Below, one piece after another: positions 24,265 through 33,957 of a DNA stretch of 64,000 bases (the first letter of the stretch is position 1; the number at the start of each line of letters is the position of its first letter). The DNA comes from Mucilaginibacter hurinus (GTDB taxonomy: Bacteria > Bacteroidota > Bacteroidia > Sphingobacteriales > Sphingobacteriaceae): positions 496,001-560,000 of the forward strand of contig NZ_QGDC01000001.1 in NCBI RefSeq assembly GCF_003324525.1, read 5' to 3'. Below the pieces are notes generated by a model that saw only the letters and a program-made list of their open reading frames with translations, searched no databases and had not been told where the DNA came from. Both the position numbers and the translations under genes were made by a program.

Positions 24265-25467
24265 TTAAACATCCTCAAATTCACGATCCTGCGGTGTGGC
24301 ACCCCACTTAGTTCCGAGCAAGCCCAGGCTCATGATGATACTGGTAGCCAATACCACCACAAATAGTAGCCCTGTGCCAATCTCTTCCATTTTTAAATGG
24401 GGCGGCAAGTTATAATATAGCAATACGCTTATTAAGCCACGAGGCACGAGTACAAGTTCAGGCATCATATCAGTTTTTGACACTGTTTTAATATATACAA
24501 ACCTGATAAAGTAAATCGCAGCCAGCAGCAATCCGCCAACAATCAGTAAATTACTGTCGCGCAGCTGGTCTACCGCCATGGTAAATCCAAATATTACAAA
24601 GAAAAATGTCCGCATGATAAAGGCACTTTCGGCCGAGAGCTGCAGCAGCTGTTTTAACTCATGCGGCAGGGCCGGATATAAAAAATTCCGCCTGAACCAG
24701 GGCAACGTAATACTGCCTGCGTTATTTAAAAATAACCCAAAAGCGAGCACTACAATCAGCGACGATAAATGATATTGCTGGCCTATAACATACACCAGGA
24801 TAATGATGGATATAATAAGGAAAAATTTAACGTGATGAGTTATGTTTTTGATAAGGTAAAGCAGCAAAAGGCAGGCTGCCATGGCAAACACAATAATGGT
24901 AATCAACTCAATGCCTAACCTGGTAAAAGCTGTGAAGTTAAAATAGCTGTTGCTTACTGCAAAATTGAAAAATACAATAGTTAACACGTCTGAAAAAGAC
25001 GATTCATAAATAATAAACTCCTTCTTGCGTTTAGGGAGCGCCGAAGCTGATGGTATAGCAATAGAAGAACTTATTACCCCGAAAGGTATAGCGTTCACCA
25101 TGCAGCGGTGAATGGTTTGCCCGGTAGTATAGCAAAAAATAGCTGTGATAGCGGCAGTAGTCAGCAGCAGTATAACCAGCGCCGAAAGAAAAGATTTTTT
25201 AATTATCTTGTTTTTTTCAGGGGTATATTTAAGTTCCAGTGAGCCTTCAAAAACAATAAGAATCAAACCCAGGGTACCCAGGGCAGGCAATATTTTTGAA
25301 AAATCAATGGTAACCCAGTTAAAGTGCAATGTTAACTGTTTTAAACCGATGCCTAAAAACAGCAATAGCAGCACCGATGGCAACTTCGTTCTGCCGGCAA
25401 TAAGGTCAAACAAGTACGAAAATATGACCAGTCCGCACAATATCATTAAGGTGGTATAGGTGGTCAA
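24265..25467 (-). CDS. Cation:proton antiporter
   Basis: A 400-residue inner-membrane protein with about 12 hydrophobic helices, of the CPA (NhaP/Kef-like) superfamily. Features include the N-terminal LPSVLLLLFLGIGL, the FEGSLELKYTPEKNKI loop, and the ESSFSDVLTIVFF segment, where the acidic residues are the usual ion-binding positions. There is no cytoplasmic TrkA-N domain. The ion (Na+ or K+) cannot be told. It is convergent with the zinc-ribbon gene with no gap between the stops. Confidence 0.85.
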   Translation of the reverse strand: MTTYTTLMILCGLVIFSYLFDLIAGRTKLPSVLLLLFLGIGLKQLTLHFNWVTIDFSKILPALGTLGLILIVFEGSLELKYTPEKNKIIKKSFLSALVILLLTTAAITAIFCYTTGQTIHRCMVNAIPFGVISSSIAIPSASALPKRKKEFIIYESSFSDVLTIVFFNFAVSNSYFNFTAFTRLGIELITIIVFAMAACLLLLYLIKNITHHVKFFLIISIIILVYVIGQQYHLSSLIVVLAFGLFLNNAGSITLPWFRRNFLYPALPHELKQLLQLSAESAFIMRTFFFVIFGFTMAVDQLRDSNLLIVGGLLLAAIYFIRFVYIKTVSKTDMMPELVLVPRGLISVLLYYNLPPHLKMEEIGTGLLFVVVLATSIIMSLGLLGTKWGATPQDREFEDV

Positions 25468-25637
25468 ATGATTTCGATTTTAAGGTTCAACTTACACATT
25501 ACAACAAAAGTATTATATCAACCGGCATTTCCTAGCCTTGTTTTGATTATCATTTTAACATCATAAGCTTGGCATTTGACAAACATGTGAATATTAGGCT
25601 GCAGACGATGCTCATATTTACAAAAAAATAAACAGCC

Positions 25638-26708
25638 ATGAGTAATTTGTTTTCATCACTAAAAATAAAAAACATTGATTTTAAGAACCGCATAGCAGTA
25701 TCGCCTATGTGCGAATACTCAAGTACCGATGGCTTTGCCAATAACTGGCACCTCGTACACCTTGGCAGCCGCGCTGTGGGCGGCGCCGCGCTGGTAATTA
25801 CCGAGGCCACGGCTGTATCGCCGGAAGGCCGCATTACCTACGGCGACCTCGGCATTTGGAAAGACGAGCATATTGCAAAGCTGAAAGAGATAACCACTTT
25901 TATCCATGAGCAGGGTGCTATTGCCGGAATACAATTGGCGCATGCCGGCCGCAAAGCCAGCCATGACCTGCCGTGGAACGGTGGCGCGCAAATACCATCC
26001 GGTGCCGAAAACGGCTGGATATCGGTAGCGCCGAGTGCCGTACCTTTTATTGAAACAGGGGAAGCCCCTGCTGAGCTTGATAAAGCAGGCATTGAAAAAG
26101 TAAAAGCTGATTTTAAAGCTGCCGCTATACGTGCGCTTACTGCCGGATTTAAGGTGATTGAGATACATGGTGCGCATGGATACCTGCTGCACGAATTTTA
26201 CTCACCACTTAGCAACCAGCGTAACGACGAATACGGCGGATTGTTTGAAAACCGCATAAGGCTGCTGGTTGAAGTGGTTGAAACCGTACAGGAAGTGTGG
26301 CCCGCAGATTTACCGCTATTTGTTCGCATATCTGCAACAGACTGGACTGAAGGAGGCTGGACGGTAGACGATTCAATAGAGCTGGCCAAAGTTTTACATG
26401 CAAAAGGCGTTGACCTGATCGACACCTCGACCGGCGGCAACGTGCCTGCGGCCAACATACCTGTAAAGGCAGGCTACCAGGTAGAATTTGCACATGCAAT
26501 AAAACAGCATGCAGGAATACGTACAGGAGCTGTGGGATTAATTACAGAAGCTGCGCAAGCGGATGAGATTATTCGGTCGGGCGAAGCTGATATAGTAATA
26601 ATAGCCCGTGAATTGCTGCGCGACCCGCATTTTCCGCTGCGTGCAGCACATGCGTTAGGTGCTGATATACAATGGCCGGTGCAATATGAGCGTGCAAAAT
26701 GGCGTTGA
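25638..26708 (+). CDS. namA: NADPH dehydrogenase of the old yellow enzyme family
   Basis: A 356-residue FMN-dependent ene-reductase of the YqjM/NamA type. The start has the typical MSNLFSSLKIKNIDFKNRIAVSPMCEYSS with the active-site cysteine in PMCEYS, then QLAHAGRKAS, the catalytic histidine pair region IEIHGAHGYLLHEFYSPLSN, and RISATDW. Reduces activated C=C bonds of enals and enones, a detoxification role. A small osmC-type gene follows 95 bp later on the same strand. Confidence 0.92.
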   Translation: MSNLFSSLKIKNIDFKNRIAVSPMCEYSSTDGFANNWHLVHLGSRAVGGAALVITEATAVSPEGRITYGDLGIWKDEHIAKLKEITTFIHEQGAIAGIQLAHAGRKASHDLPWNGGAQIPSGAENGWISVAPSAVPFIETGEAPAELDKAGIEKVKADFKAAAIRALTAGFKVIEIHGAHGYLLHEFYSPLSNQRNDEYGGLFENRIRLLVEVVETVQEVWPADLPLFVRISATDWTEGGWTVDDSIELAKVLHAKGVDLIDTSTGGNVPAANIPVKAGYQVEFAHAIKQHAGIRTGAVGLITEAAQADEIIRSGEADIVIIARELLRDPHFPLRAAHALGADIQWPVQYERAKWR

Positions 26709-26802
26709 TCAGAGTGTTATTTATGAGAACAGCATTTTGCTATCAACTATCAATCATTAGCTAAAAGTTATAACTTTACAAACAAACACCAAAATTACAC
26801 TT

Positions 26803-27222
26803 ATGAAACGTACAGCAACAGCCCATTGGGCCGGAACCTTAAAAGAAGGCAAAGGTGAGCTAACCACCCAAAGTACCACTTTAAATAACACCCAATACTC
26901 GTTTAAAACGCGCTTTGCCGAAGGCGTAGGCACCAATCCCGAGGAATTGATTGCGGCAGCACATGCTGGTTGCTTTACCATGGCAGTAGGCGCAGCCCTA
27001 AGCCAGGAGGGCTTTACCCCCGGTGATTTAACTACCGAAGCCATATTAGACCTTGATATGAATGCCCTTAGCATAACAGGTATTCACCTGGAGTTAAAAG
27101 CTTCAGTTATACAAGGCGTATCAGAAGAAAAATTTAAAGAAGTTGCTGAAGGCGCGAAAACAAATTGCATAATATCGAAAGCCCTTAGCGTACCTTTTAC
27201 ACTAAATGTTACTTACGCGTAA
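26803..27222 (+). CDS. OsmC-family peroxiredoxin
   Basis: A 139-residue thiol peroxidase for organic hydroperoxides. It carries the two conserved cysteines of OsmC, C57 (AAHAGCFTMAVG) and C122 (AKTNCIISKAL), and the arginine/glutamate of GVGTNPEELIAAA. The motif spacing fits the OsmC rather than the Ohr subgroup. With namA just upstream it suggests a small oxidant/electrophile defence set, though a terminator follows and the gap upstream may hold its own promoter. Confidence 0.92.
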   Translation: MKRTATAHWAGTLKEGKGELTTQSTTLNNTQYSFKTRFAEGVGTNPEELIAAAHAGCFTMAVGAALSQEGFTPGDLTTEAILDLDMNALSITGIHLELKASVIQGVSEEKFKEVAEGAKTNCIISKALSVPFTLNVTYA

Positions 27223-27249
27223 ACTTTAAAAGACAAGATAAACTAATAA

Positions 27250-27276
27250 GGCCCGCCGACGTTGTATCGGTGGGCC
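27250..27276 (+). terminator. Rho-independent terminator after osmC-type gene
   Basis: Ten-base arms GGCCCGCCGA and TCGGTGGGCC (one G-T) with a seven-base loop, followed by TCTTTGTTT on the plus strand. Confidence 0.85.
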
Positions 27277-27303
27277 TCTTTGTTTACTAACATTTTTTTT
27301 ATC

Positions 27304-27891
27304 ATGACCAGCATTCGCAGCCGACTCTCTATCAGCCTTATTATCTCATTAGTAATTGTAGGGTTTTTAATATTTATATTCTTCTATGTAAAACGCCAGT
27401 TTAGCAAATCGCACACCGAAGTAAGCCAGGTTGTTATGGTAAAAAAAATAACCAGCATGGGCAAACTGGAGCTGGTTAAATATGCCATGAAAGATATAGT
27501 TGAAAAAAAAGAGGTACATACTATTTTGCCCGATGAACGGGTGTTATTCTTAGCGGTTGGTGAGGTTACAGCATGTATAGATTTGACGAAGGTAAAAGCA
27601 ACTGATGTTAAACAGACAGCGGACAGTGTGATTGTGACCCTGCCCCAGCCCGAAATATGTTATGTAAAACTTGATCATCAGCAGTCAAAAGTGTATGACA
27701 TCTCTGGCGCCTGGTTCCCAGGCAATGCAAAGGAAATGGTTGAAGAGGTTTATAAAATTGCCGAGCAAAAAATACTTGAGGCCAGCCGCGAAATGCACAT
27801 CACTGACAAGGCAAAGGAAAATGCCGGGCTGATTTTTAAACCCTTACTTGAAACCATAGCCAACAAGAAGGTGGCCTTACAGTTTAAATAA
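27304..27891 (+). CDS. DUF4230 membrane-anchored protein
   Basis: A 195-residue protein with one N-terminal membrane helix (about residues 9-29, SLIISLVIVGFLIFIFFYV) and a soluble outer domain of the DUF4230 type (VVMVKKITSMGKLELVKYAMKDIVE, then LAVGEVTACIDLTKVKATDV and VTLPQPEI). The function of the family is unknown. The frame opens 14 codons earlier inside the osmC terminator, so the ATG at 27304 is chosen. Confidence 0.82.
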   Translation: MTSIRSRLSISLIISLVIVGFLIFIFFYVKRQFSKSHTEVSQVVMVKKITSMGKLELVKYAMKDIVEKKEVHTILPDERVLFLAVGEVTACIDLTKVKATDVKQTADSVIVTLPQPEICYVKLDHQQSKVYDISGAWFPGNAKEMVEEVYKIAEQKILEASREMHITDKAKENAGLIFKPLLETIANKKVALQFK

Positions 27892-28009
27892 AATGCACCA
27901 CATCCCCCTTTAGGTGGGAAATCCTTCCTGATTTTGTAATTTATGGAATAGACACTACGTCTTTTTAATTTATAGCAATATATTTACTTCTAATTTAACT
28001 GAATATTTT

Positions 28010-29389
28010 ATGACCTCTATGTTTATCAAGCATTTATCGCTAAGTGTTATAGGGCTGTTGTTTACCTTGACCACCGCCGCCCAACCAAAATTGCCCGAGG
28101 GTTATTTCTGGAAAAAACTACCTAACGGACTTGAAATAGTAGTTATTGAGAATAGCAAAGTACCGCTGGCTACTATTGAGATTGCCGTAAAAAATGGGGC
28201 TTATACGGAAGGCCCGGAGTACAGTGGCTTGTCGCACCTTTTTGAGCACATGTTTTTTAAAGCCAATAAGGATTACCCCGACCAGGAAAAGTTTATAAAA
28301 CGTACCCAGGAGTTGGGTGCAATTTGGAATGGCACAACCAATGTTGAACGGGTTAATTACTATTTCACATTTGACAGGGACAGCTTAAAAGCAGGTTTAA
28401 ACTTCATGAATTCGGCGATACGGTACCCTATCTACCGCGATGAAGATATGAAGAAGGAACGGCCTGTGGTTGACGGCGAATTTCAGCGCGCAGAGAGCGA
28501 TCCGGGGTTTACTATATGGCATGAATCAGCTAAAAAACTCTGGGGAGACCTTGTAACCCGTAAAAACCCGATAGGCGACCACGAAGTGATCAATACAGCC
28601 ACGCCGGCAAAAATGATGATCATAAAGGATAAGTACTATCATCCTAACAATAGTATACTTGTTATTTGCGGCGACGTGAAGCATGACGCAGCGTTCAAAT
28701 TGGCCGAAAATATATTTGGTGATTGGAAATCAAGCGGTTTTGACCCTCATGAAAAATATCCGATACCGCCGTTTAAGCCGCTTACTAAAGACGAATTCTT
28801 TATTAAAGAATCAACTATAGCGCAAACTCCTTATATGATGTATAACTGGCAGGGCCCGTCATACGCTACCGATTCTGCAGGCACCATAGCAGCTGACGTC
28901 TTCTCAACCATAGTTGGTTTAAATTCATCTAAATTGCAGCAGGCGTTGGTTGATAAGGGCCTCGTTTCAGCTGTCGACGTAAGTTATTCAACATGCAGGT
29001 ATGTAGGGCCAATTGAAGTATTTGTGGTACCTAACCCCAATAAGCTTAAAGAATGCCACGAGGAGCTGATGAAACAAATAAGCATGTGGGATAAGGATGA
29101 CTATTATACCGATGAACAGTTAAAAGATGCCAAAGCCAAGCTGTACCGGAACAGCCTTCGCAGAAAAGAGAAACCCTCAAGCCTGGCCAGCCAGCTTACA
29201 TATCAATGGTGCAGTACATCACTAAATTACGGCACCGACCTGGACGATAATTACCAGAAAGTTACCCGTGCTGACATAAAAAAATACGTTGATACTTATA
29301 TTGCCGGCAAGCCCAAAGTTGCAGGTATAATTATTAAGCCGGAGTTAAGTAAACAAAATAACGTAGCCTCATTTTTTGTGGCTAAATAA
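28010..29389 (+). CDS. M16 zinc peptidase, catalytic subunit
   Basis: A 459-residue exported protease with a signal peptide (residues 1-24, ending TTAAQ). The inverted zinc motif HxxEH is present as HLFEH at residues 76-80, with the downstream glutamate in GEFQRAES. Two homologous M16 halves are seen. The next gene, 18 bp downstream, encodes a related protein without the zinc motif; such pairs form heterodimers that close around small unfolded peptides. Together they are probably a periplasmic peptide-clearing protease. Confidence 0.92.
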   Translation: MTSMFIKHLSLSVIGLLFTLTTAAQPKLPEGYFWKKLPNGLEIVVIENSKVPLATIEIAVKNGAYTEGPEYSGLSHLFEHMFFKANKDYPDQEKFIKRTQELGAIWNGTTNVERVNYYFTFDRDSLKAGLNFMNSAIRYPIYRDEDMKKERPVVDGEFQRAESDPGFTIWHESAKKLWGDLVTRKNPIGDHEVINTATPAKMMIIKDKYYHPNNSILVICGDVKHDAAFKLAENIFGDWKSSGFDPHEKYPIPPFKPLTKDEFFIKESTIAQTPYMMYNWQGPSYATDSAGTIAADVFSTIVGLNSSKLQQALVDKGLVSAVDVSYSTCRYVGPIEVFVVPNPNKLKECHEELMKQISMWDKDDYYTDEQLKDAKAKLYRNSLRRKEKPSSLASQLTYQWCSTSLNYGTDLDDNYQKVTRADIKKYVDTYIAGKPKVAGIIIKPELSKQNNVASFFVAK

Positions 29390-29407
29390 CCGTTAATACA
29401 TTACAAA

Positions 29408-30742
29408 ATGAAGAGATACTTTTTGATATTATTTGTTGCCCTGACAGGAATAAATACCAGCCCGGTAATGGCTCAGGAGCAGGCTTACGAAATGATGGTA
29501 AATGGCGTTAAAGTAATTGTACAGCCAACCAAAAACGATATTATAGAGATACAAACTATTATAAAAGGAGGCGTACAAAACTATCCTGCTACTAAAATCG
29601 GCATCGAAGCTATGGCTATGTCGGCATTAACTGAGTGCGGCACTTTACAACGCGACAAAAACAGTTTTAAAGACGCGCTTGACCGGGTAACCGCCCAGGT
29701 TTATGGCAGTACCAACAAAAATTATTCGGTTATCAGGCTCAATTGTCTTAAGCCCGACTTTGACCTGGTATGGCCGTTATATGTTGAAGCTATAACACAG
29801 CCTAAATTTGATCCCAAAGAATTTGCCCGTGTAAAGCAAGACGCTATTAACAAGTTAAGGGTTGAGCAATCGCAGCCGGATGAAGCGATTGATAAGTTTG
29901 CCGATAGCGTTGCCTTTGCCGGTCGCGATTATGCCAAAGACCCCGCCGGCAGCGTGCCTGTGCTGTCAAAACTAACGCCCGAAGAAACCAGGACCTACTA
30001 TAACAGCATATTAACTAAATCGAGGTTATTAGTTGTGGTAGTGGCCAATTTAGATAAGGCAACTATTGAATCGAAAGTAGGTGCCATGTTAAGTGGTATC
30101 AAACCGGGAAGTCCGTTTACATTCAGAAAAGAATCCTTCAGGGTATATAAAAACAGCTTCAGTTCGCAGAAGAAAGACCTCGCTACCAATTATGTAGAAG
30201 GGATAACGGGCGGTCCGCAACCCGGCACTAAAGATTTTGACGCCTTTAGCGTGGCTATGCGTATATTTGGCGATAGGCACTTTGTGGATGTACGCACCAA
30301 AAATGCCCTTTCATACGCGCCGCAATCATGGTTTAGCGGAGGTGCAACTGCCGTGGCACGGGTATCTGTTTCAACCACCGAGCCCAATAAATATATAGCT
30401 GTTTTTGATAAACTGGTTGACTCGATTAAAACCAAAGGGTTTAGCGCGGATGAAGTGGCTAATAAGAAAATAGAATACCTTACCGGCTTTTACTATAAAA
30501 ATGAAACCAATGCGGCCCAGGCTTCATCAATTGCAGCAAATGAAGTGCTGCATAACAATTGGAAACGGTCGTTAACCATGGTTGACGATGTTAAAAAGCT
30601 TACGCTTGACCAGGTTAACAACGCTTTCCGTACATACATAGGCAATACGGTATGGGTTTACCAGGGTGATACCAAGAAAGTTAACCCTGTATTGTTTATC
30701 AATGGTACATTGAAAAAAGGGGAAAATCCGGTCAACCATTAA
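29408..30742 (+). CDS. M16 family protein, non-catalytic subunit
   Basis: A 444-residue exported protein (signal near residues 1-22, ending VMAQ) with the M16 fold, but at the place of HxxEH it has AMSALTECG and lacks the zinc ligands. The C-terminal half keeps residues that in M16B enzymes help bind substrate (RTKNALSYAPQSWFSGG). It is the expected partner of the catalytic gene 18 bp upstream. A strong terminator ends the pair at 30793-30819. Confidence 0.9.
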   Translation: MKRYFLILFVALTGINTSPVMAQEQAYEMMVNGVKVIVQPTKNDIIEIQTIIKGGVQNYPATKIGIEAMAMSALTECGTLQRDKNSFKDALDRVTAQVYGSTNKNYSVIRLNCLKPDFDLVWPLYVEAITQPKFDPKEFARVKQDAINKLRVEQSQPDEAIDKFADSVAFAGRDYAKDPAGSVPVLSKLTPEETRTYYNSILTKSRLLVVVVANLDKATIESKVGAMLSGIKPGSPFTFRKESFRVYKNSFSSQKKDLATNYVEGITGGPQPGTKDFDAFSVAMRIFGDRHFVDVRTKNALSYAPQSWFSGGATAVARVSVSTTEPNKYIAVFDKLVDSIKTKGFSADEVANKKIEYLTGFYYKNETNAAQASSIAANEVLHNNWKRSLTMVDDVKKLTLDQVNNAFRTYIGNTVWVYQGDTKKVNPVLFINGTLKKGENPVNH

Positions 30743-30792
30743 TTTTAGTGAAGGGCGGCCTTTAGGTTAGTTTACCGGCCTTATAAAAAATT

Positions 30793-30819
30793 GCCTCTGC
30801 TACAGCGGGGGCTTTTTTT
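30793..30819 (+). terminator. Rho-independent terminator after the M16 pair
   Basis: Eight-base arms GCCTCTGC and GCGGGGGC (with G-T pairs) around TACA, then a run of seven T. Confidence 0.85.
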
Positions 30820-30902
30820 ATGGGCGCTTAATTACCTTGGCAACTTTCACCGCCAAAAACACCGTGCTTACCGACTTCTTACTCCCTGCCGCCCATTTTA
30901 TG

Positions 30903-30933
30903 TTGGCATAGTACAAATGTTATAGTAGTTTTG
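30903..30933 (+). promoter_or_regulatory. Promoter of the LiaF-like/LytS/LytTR operon
   Basis: -33 TTG (30903-30905) and -7 TAGTTTTG (30926-30933), perfect TAnnTTTG, spacing 20 bp, about 30 bp before the first ATG. Confidence 0.7.
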
Positions 30934-30962
30934 GTTTATAATAATTTCAATACAGATATAAC

Positions 30963-31808
30963 ATGAGCGATAACATAGAATATAAAAAGACGCCTAACAA
31001 CGGCAAGCCTGTGGCGGGAATTATTCTGCTGGTGGTGGGTGCCGTACTCCTGTTCAGGCAATTTGATTTTTTCTTTTTTCCGGGATGGCTTTTTGGCTGG
31101 TACTGGTTTTTAATTTTACCCGGGCTGTATATCGGCTTTAAAAGCAACTTCCAAAAGCAAACCTGGTTTATTTTGGTGCTTACCGGCTTGGTTTTTATGT
31201 TTAAAGATGCGTTTAATGCCTCAAGCGGCGTAATATGGCCTGTAGCGTTTATCATATTTGGTATATGGATGATTATGCGGCGAAACAACAAACATGATAA
31301 CAATAAATGGCAGCAATTCTCAAACGATTTAAAAAAACCATCGCCTTTAGGTGGCCCTGATCCGATAGTTGACTACCGGGTTAAAGAAGGCTTTGTTGAG
31401 CCTGTTGATACTACAGGCGTTAATGAGGATCCGCTCGGCTCAACTATTCCGCCTAACATACCTTATGCTGATGATTCGCTTAACGCGACAGCCATATTTG
31501 GCGGTGTTGACAAGGTTATACTTTCAAAAAACTTTAAGGGCGGTGATATAGTAAATATTTTCGGCGGAACTGAACTTGATTTCACCAAAGCTGATATCAA
31601 CGGTTATGTAATTATCGAGATAACACAAGTATTTGGAGGCACAAAGCTTATTGTACCGCCGCACTGGCATGTTATCTCTGACATGGCATCTATATTCGCT
31701 TCGGTTGACGATAAGCGCAAACATTTTACTACAGCGGTAAATAACGATAAAGTGCTTGTAATAAAAGGGGTGTCCATATTCGCCGGGGTTGATATCCGCA
31801 GCTATTAA
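30963..31808 (+). CDS. LiaF-like membrane protein
   Basis: A 281-residue protein with four hydrophobic helices in the first 105 residues (VAGIILLVVGAVLLF, then FPGWLFGWYWFLILPGLYIGF, and two more), a proline-rich linker, and a C-terminal soluble domain of the cell-wall-active antibiotic response type: repeated turns FGGVDKVILSKNFKGGDIVNIFGGTELDFTKADI, each beta strand carrying an FGG. In Firmicutes LiaF restrains the LiaRS two-component system. It is first in an operon with a LytS-type kinase and a LytTR regulator, so a similar inhibitory or sensing role is inferred. Confidence 0.8.
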   Translation: MSDNIEYKKTPNNGKPVAGIILLVVGAVLLFRQFDFFFFPGWLFGWYWFLILPGLYIGFKSNFQKQTWFILVLTGLVFMFKDAFNASSGVIWPVAFIIFGIWMIMRRNNKHDNNKWQQFSNDLKKPSPLGGPDPIVDYRVKEGFVEPVDTTGVNEDPLGSTIPPNIPYADDSLNATAIFGGVDKVILSKNFKGGDIVNIFGGTELDFTKADINGYVIIEITQVFGGTKLIVPPHWHVISDMASIFASVDDKRKHFTTAVNNDKVLVIKGVSIFAGVDIRSY

Positions 31809-31840
31809 TAAACCTACGGAAAACTAAATATTCACTGACA

Positions 31841-32176
31841 ATGAACTGGTACGTAACAAAACTGGTATTTCGCATCGTTAGCGGCGACGGTAATCATCCC
31901 GCACAGTTTGATGAGCAACTAAGGCTGATCAATGCCGATACTGAAAAAAATGCCTTTGAAAAAGCCAATAAAATTGGCCGGGAAGTGCAGGATAGTTTTA
32001 GCAACGCGCAAAAACAAACGGTAAAATGGCAGTTTGTAGATGTAACTGAAATAAACCGCTTACATGACCTTACCGATGGTACCGAATTACATTACCAGAT
32101 ACACGAAGCGCCTGACGCCGAGCTTTATATAGCCTGGGCACATCACCGGTCTGCTTTACTAACTGTAAATAAATAA
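31841..32176 (+). CDS. DUF4288 protein
   Basis: A 111-residue soluble protein of the DUF4288 family: begins MNWYVTKLVFRIVSGDG, contains RLINADTEKNAFEKANKIGRE, and ends with an aromatic segment. Function unknown. It lies in the operon 32 bp after the LiaF-like gene and 3 bp before the histidine kinase, so it may act with the signalling pair. Confidence 0.78.
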   Translation: MNWYVTKLVFRIVSGDGNHPAQFDEQLRLINADTEKNAFEKANKIGREVQDSFSNAQKQTVKWQFVDVTEINRLHDLTDGTELHYQIHEAPDAELYIAWAHHRSALLTVNK

Positions 32177-32179
32177 GTT

Positions 32180-33214
32180 TTGGCCATTCCAAAAACAGCG
32201 TTATCACGATTATACCTCGCTTTTGCGGTTTGCGGTGTGGCATGGGCCGCGCTGCAAACTTACATTGTGCATAGCTTTGGATTTGACTGGTACACCGCCG
32301 CAATTGACGGCAGCACAAGCGCTGTTTTGTTAACCGGCGCCTGCTGGCTTATTAATAATAACCTGCGTTATTATCAACCCGGTAAAGGCAGCTATATTAA
32401 TCTTTTTATTTGGTGTTTGGCACTGGCCGCTATTTGCGCGGCCGGCGGGCGTTACATACTCCCGTTGCTTAAAACAGGCAATGTTTATTATACTTTTTTA
32501 CAACGCTCGCTTGAGATACGTTTTTTTACCAATTTTTTAGCCATAGGCTGGATGGCTATGCTGAGCGCGATATATTTTTCGCAACTGGACCAGAAGGAAA
32601 CGGAGAAACGTAAATCAGAAGCGGAAAAGATGGAGCGCGATGCAGAACTTTATAACCTGCGCCAGCAACTGCAGCCGCACTTTTTGTTTAACAGCTTAAA
32701 CTCTATCAACGCGCTGATAGGGTTTAAACCCGAACTGGCCCGTACAATGATACACCAGCTTTCGGACTTTTTACGCGGCACGTTACGAAAGGATGATCAG
32801 CAAAAGGTTACCCTGACCGAAGAACTGGCACACCTGAATTTATATCTTGAAATTGAGAAGGTACGCTTCGGTCACCGGTTGCAAACCGAAATAAGCTGCG
32901 ATAATAATTGCGGCGATGCGGTGATGCCCGCTATGCTGTTACAACCCATTGTAGAAAATGCCATAAAATTTGGCTTGTATGACACTACGGGCGAAGTTGT
33001 AGTAAGCATACGTGGCGAACTGGACGGTAATTACCTCGTTTTAATGGTACAAAACCCCTATGACCCACAAACTTCAAAACCCAAACAAGGGACCGGTTTT
33101 GGCCTGCGCGGTGTACAACGCAGACTTTATTTACTATTTGCACGCAATGATTTGATTGAAACTCATGCAAATGATAATATATTTACAACCATAATTAAAG
33201 TACCACAGGCATGA
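32180..33214 (+). CDS. LytS-type sensor histidine kinase
   Basis: A 344-residue membrane kinase of the LytS/YehU (His_kinase) class with four hydrophobic helices in residues 10-135 and then the phospho-acceptor box LQPHFLFNSLNSINALI with H167, followed by a HATPase-type domain (VMPAMLLQPIVENAIKFG and a GTGFGLRGVQRRL stretch). The only start consistent with the frame next to the DUF4288 stop is the TTG at 32180 (MAIPKTALSRLYL). The following LytTR regulator overlaps it by four bases, so they are translationally coupled. Confidence 0.9.
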   Translation: MAIPKTALSRLYLAFAVCGVAWAALQTYIVHSFGFDWYTAAIDGSTSAVLLTGACWLINNNLRYYQPGKGSYINLFIWCLALAAICAAGGRYILPLLKTGNVYYTFLQRSLEIRFFTNFLAIGWMAMLSAIYFSQLDQKETEKRKSEAEKMERDAELYNLRQQLQPHFLFNSLNSINALIGFKPELARTMIHQLSDFLRGTLRKDDQQKVTLTEELAHLNLYLEIEKVRFGHRLQTEISCDNNCGDAVMPAMLLQPIVENAIKFGLYDTTGEVVVSIRGELDGNYLVLMVQNPYDPQTSKPKQGTGFGLRGVQRRLYLLFARNDLIETHANDNIFTTIIKVPQA

Positions 33215-33957
33215 AACGCGCGCTAATTATTGATGACGAGCCATTGGCCCGTATGGTTGTGATGGAATATCTGCAGGATTTTAAAGATCAGATAGAACTT
33301 ATACAGGAATGTGGTGACGGTTTTGAAGGACTGAAGGCTATACAACAGCACCAACCCGACCTTATTTTTTTAGATGTGCAGATGCCTAAAATAACCGGCT
33401 TTGAAATGCTTGAACTGGTTGACCAAGCGCCTGCCGTAATATTTACCACCGCGTTTGATGAGTATGCCATAAAGGCTTTTGAGGCCCATGCAATTGATTA
33501 CCTTTTAAAACCTTTTAGTAAAGACCGCTTTAATAAAGCCATTGAAAAATACATAGCCTTATCAACAGACGTAAAACCTGTTAAACAAACCGAAAAATTG
33601 CTTGAGGAAGTTGCGCACTCTCCGGCGCAGCATGAACGTATTGTGGTTAAAACCGGTACTAAAGTTAAAATTATACCCGTACGCGATGTGCTATACCTGC
33701 AGGCAGACGACGATTATGTAAGTATAATTACTCCCGAAGGATCATACTTGAAAAACAAGACCATGAGCTTTTTTGAACAAACGCTTGACCCGCGCCAGTT
33801 TGTTCGTGTGCACCGCTCATACATACTAAGTGTGTCTGAAATCACCCGTATCGATCCCTACGAAAAAGACTCGCATCTGGCTATTCTAAAATCCGGAGCA
33901 AAAATACCTGTTAGCAAAACAGGTTATGGCAAACTTAAACAAGTATTGGGGATTTAA
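33211..33957 (+). CDS. LytTR-family response regulator
   Basis: A 248-residue regulator: receiver domain (residues 1-120) with acidic pocket IIDDEPLA, phospho-acceptor D55 in LIFLDVQMP, and the lysine of YLLKPFS; then a LytTR DNA-binding domain from about residue 145 (IVVKTGTKVKIIPVRDVLYLQADDDYVSI). It is the partner of the upstream kinase; start codon ATG overlaps the kinase stop. Likely targets include its own operon. Confidence 0.95.
   Translation: MKRALIIDDEPLARMVVMEYLQDFKDQIELIQECGDGFEGLKAIQQHQPDLIFLDVQMPKITGFEMLELVDQAPAVIFTTAFDEYAIKAFEAHAIDYLLKPFSKDRFNKAIEKYIALSTDVKPVKQTEKLLEEVAHSPAQHERIVVKTGTKVKIIPVRDVLYLQADDDYVSIITPEGSYLKNKTMSFFEQTLDPRQFVRVHRSYILSVSEITRIDPYEKDSHLAILKSGAKIPVSKTGYGKLKQVLGI

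Noticed and set aside
26739..26752. Two heptamer-like units GCTATCA, ACTATCA between namA and the osmC-type gene
   Set aside because: Only two units, no inverted partner seen, so chance cannot be excluded.
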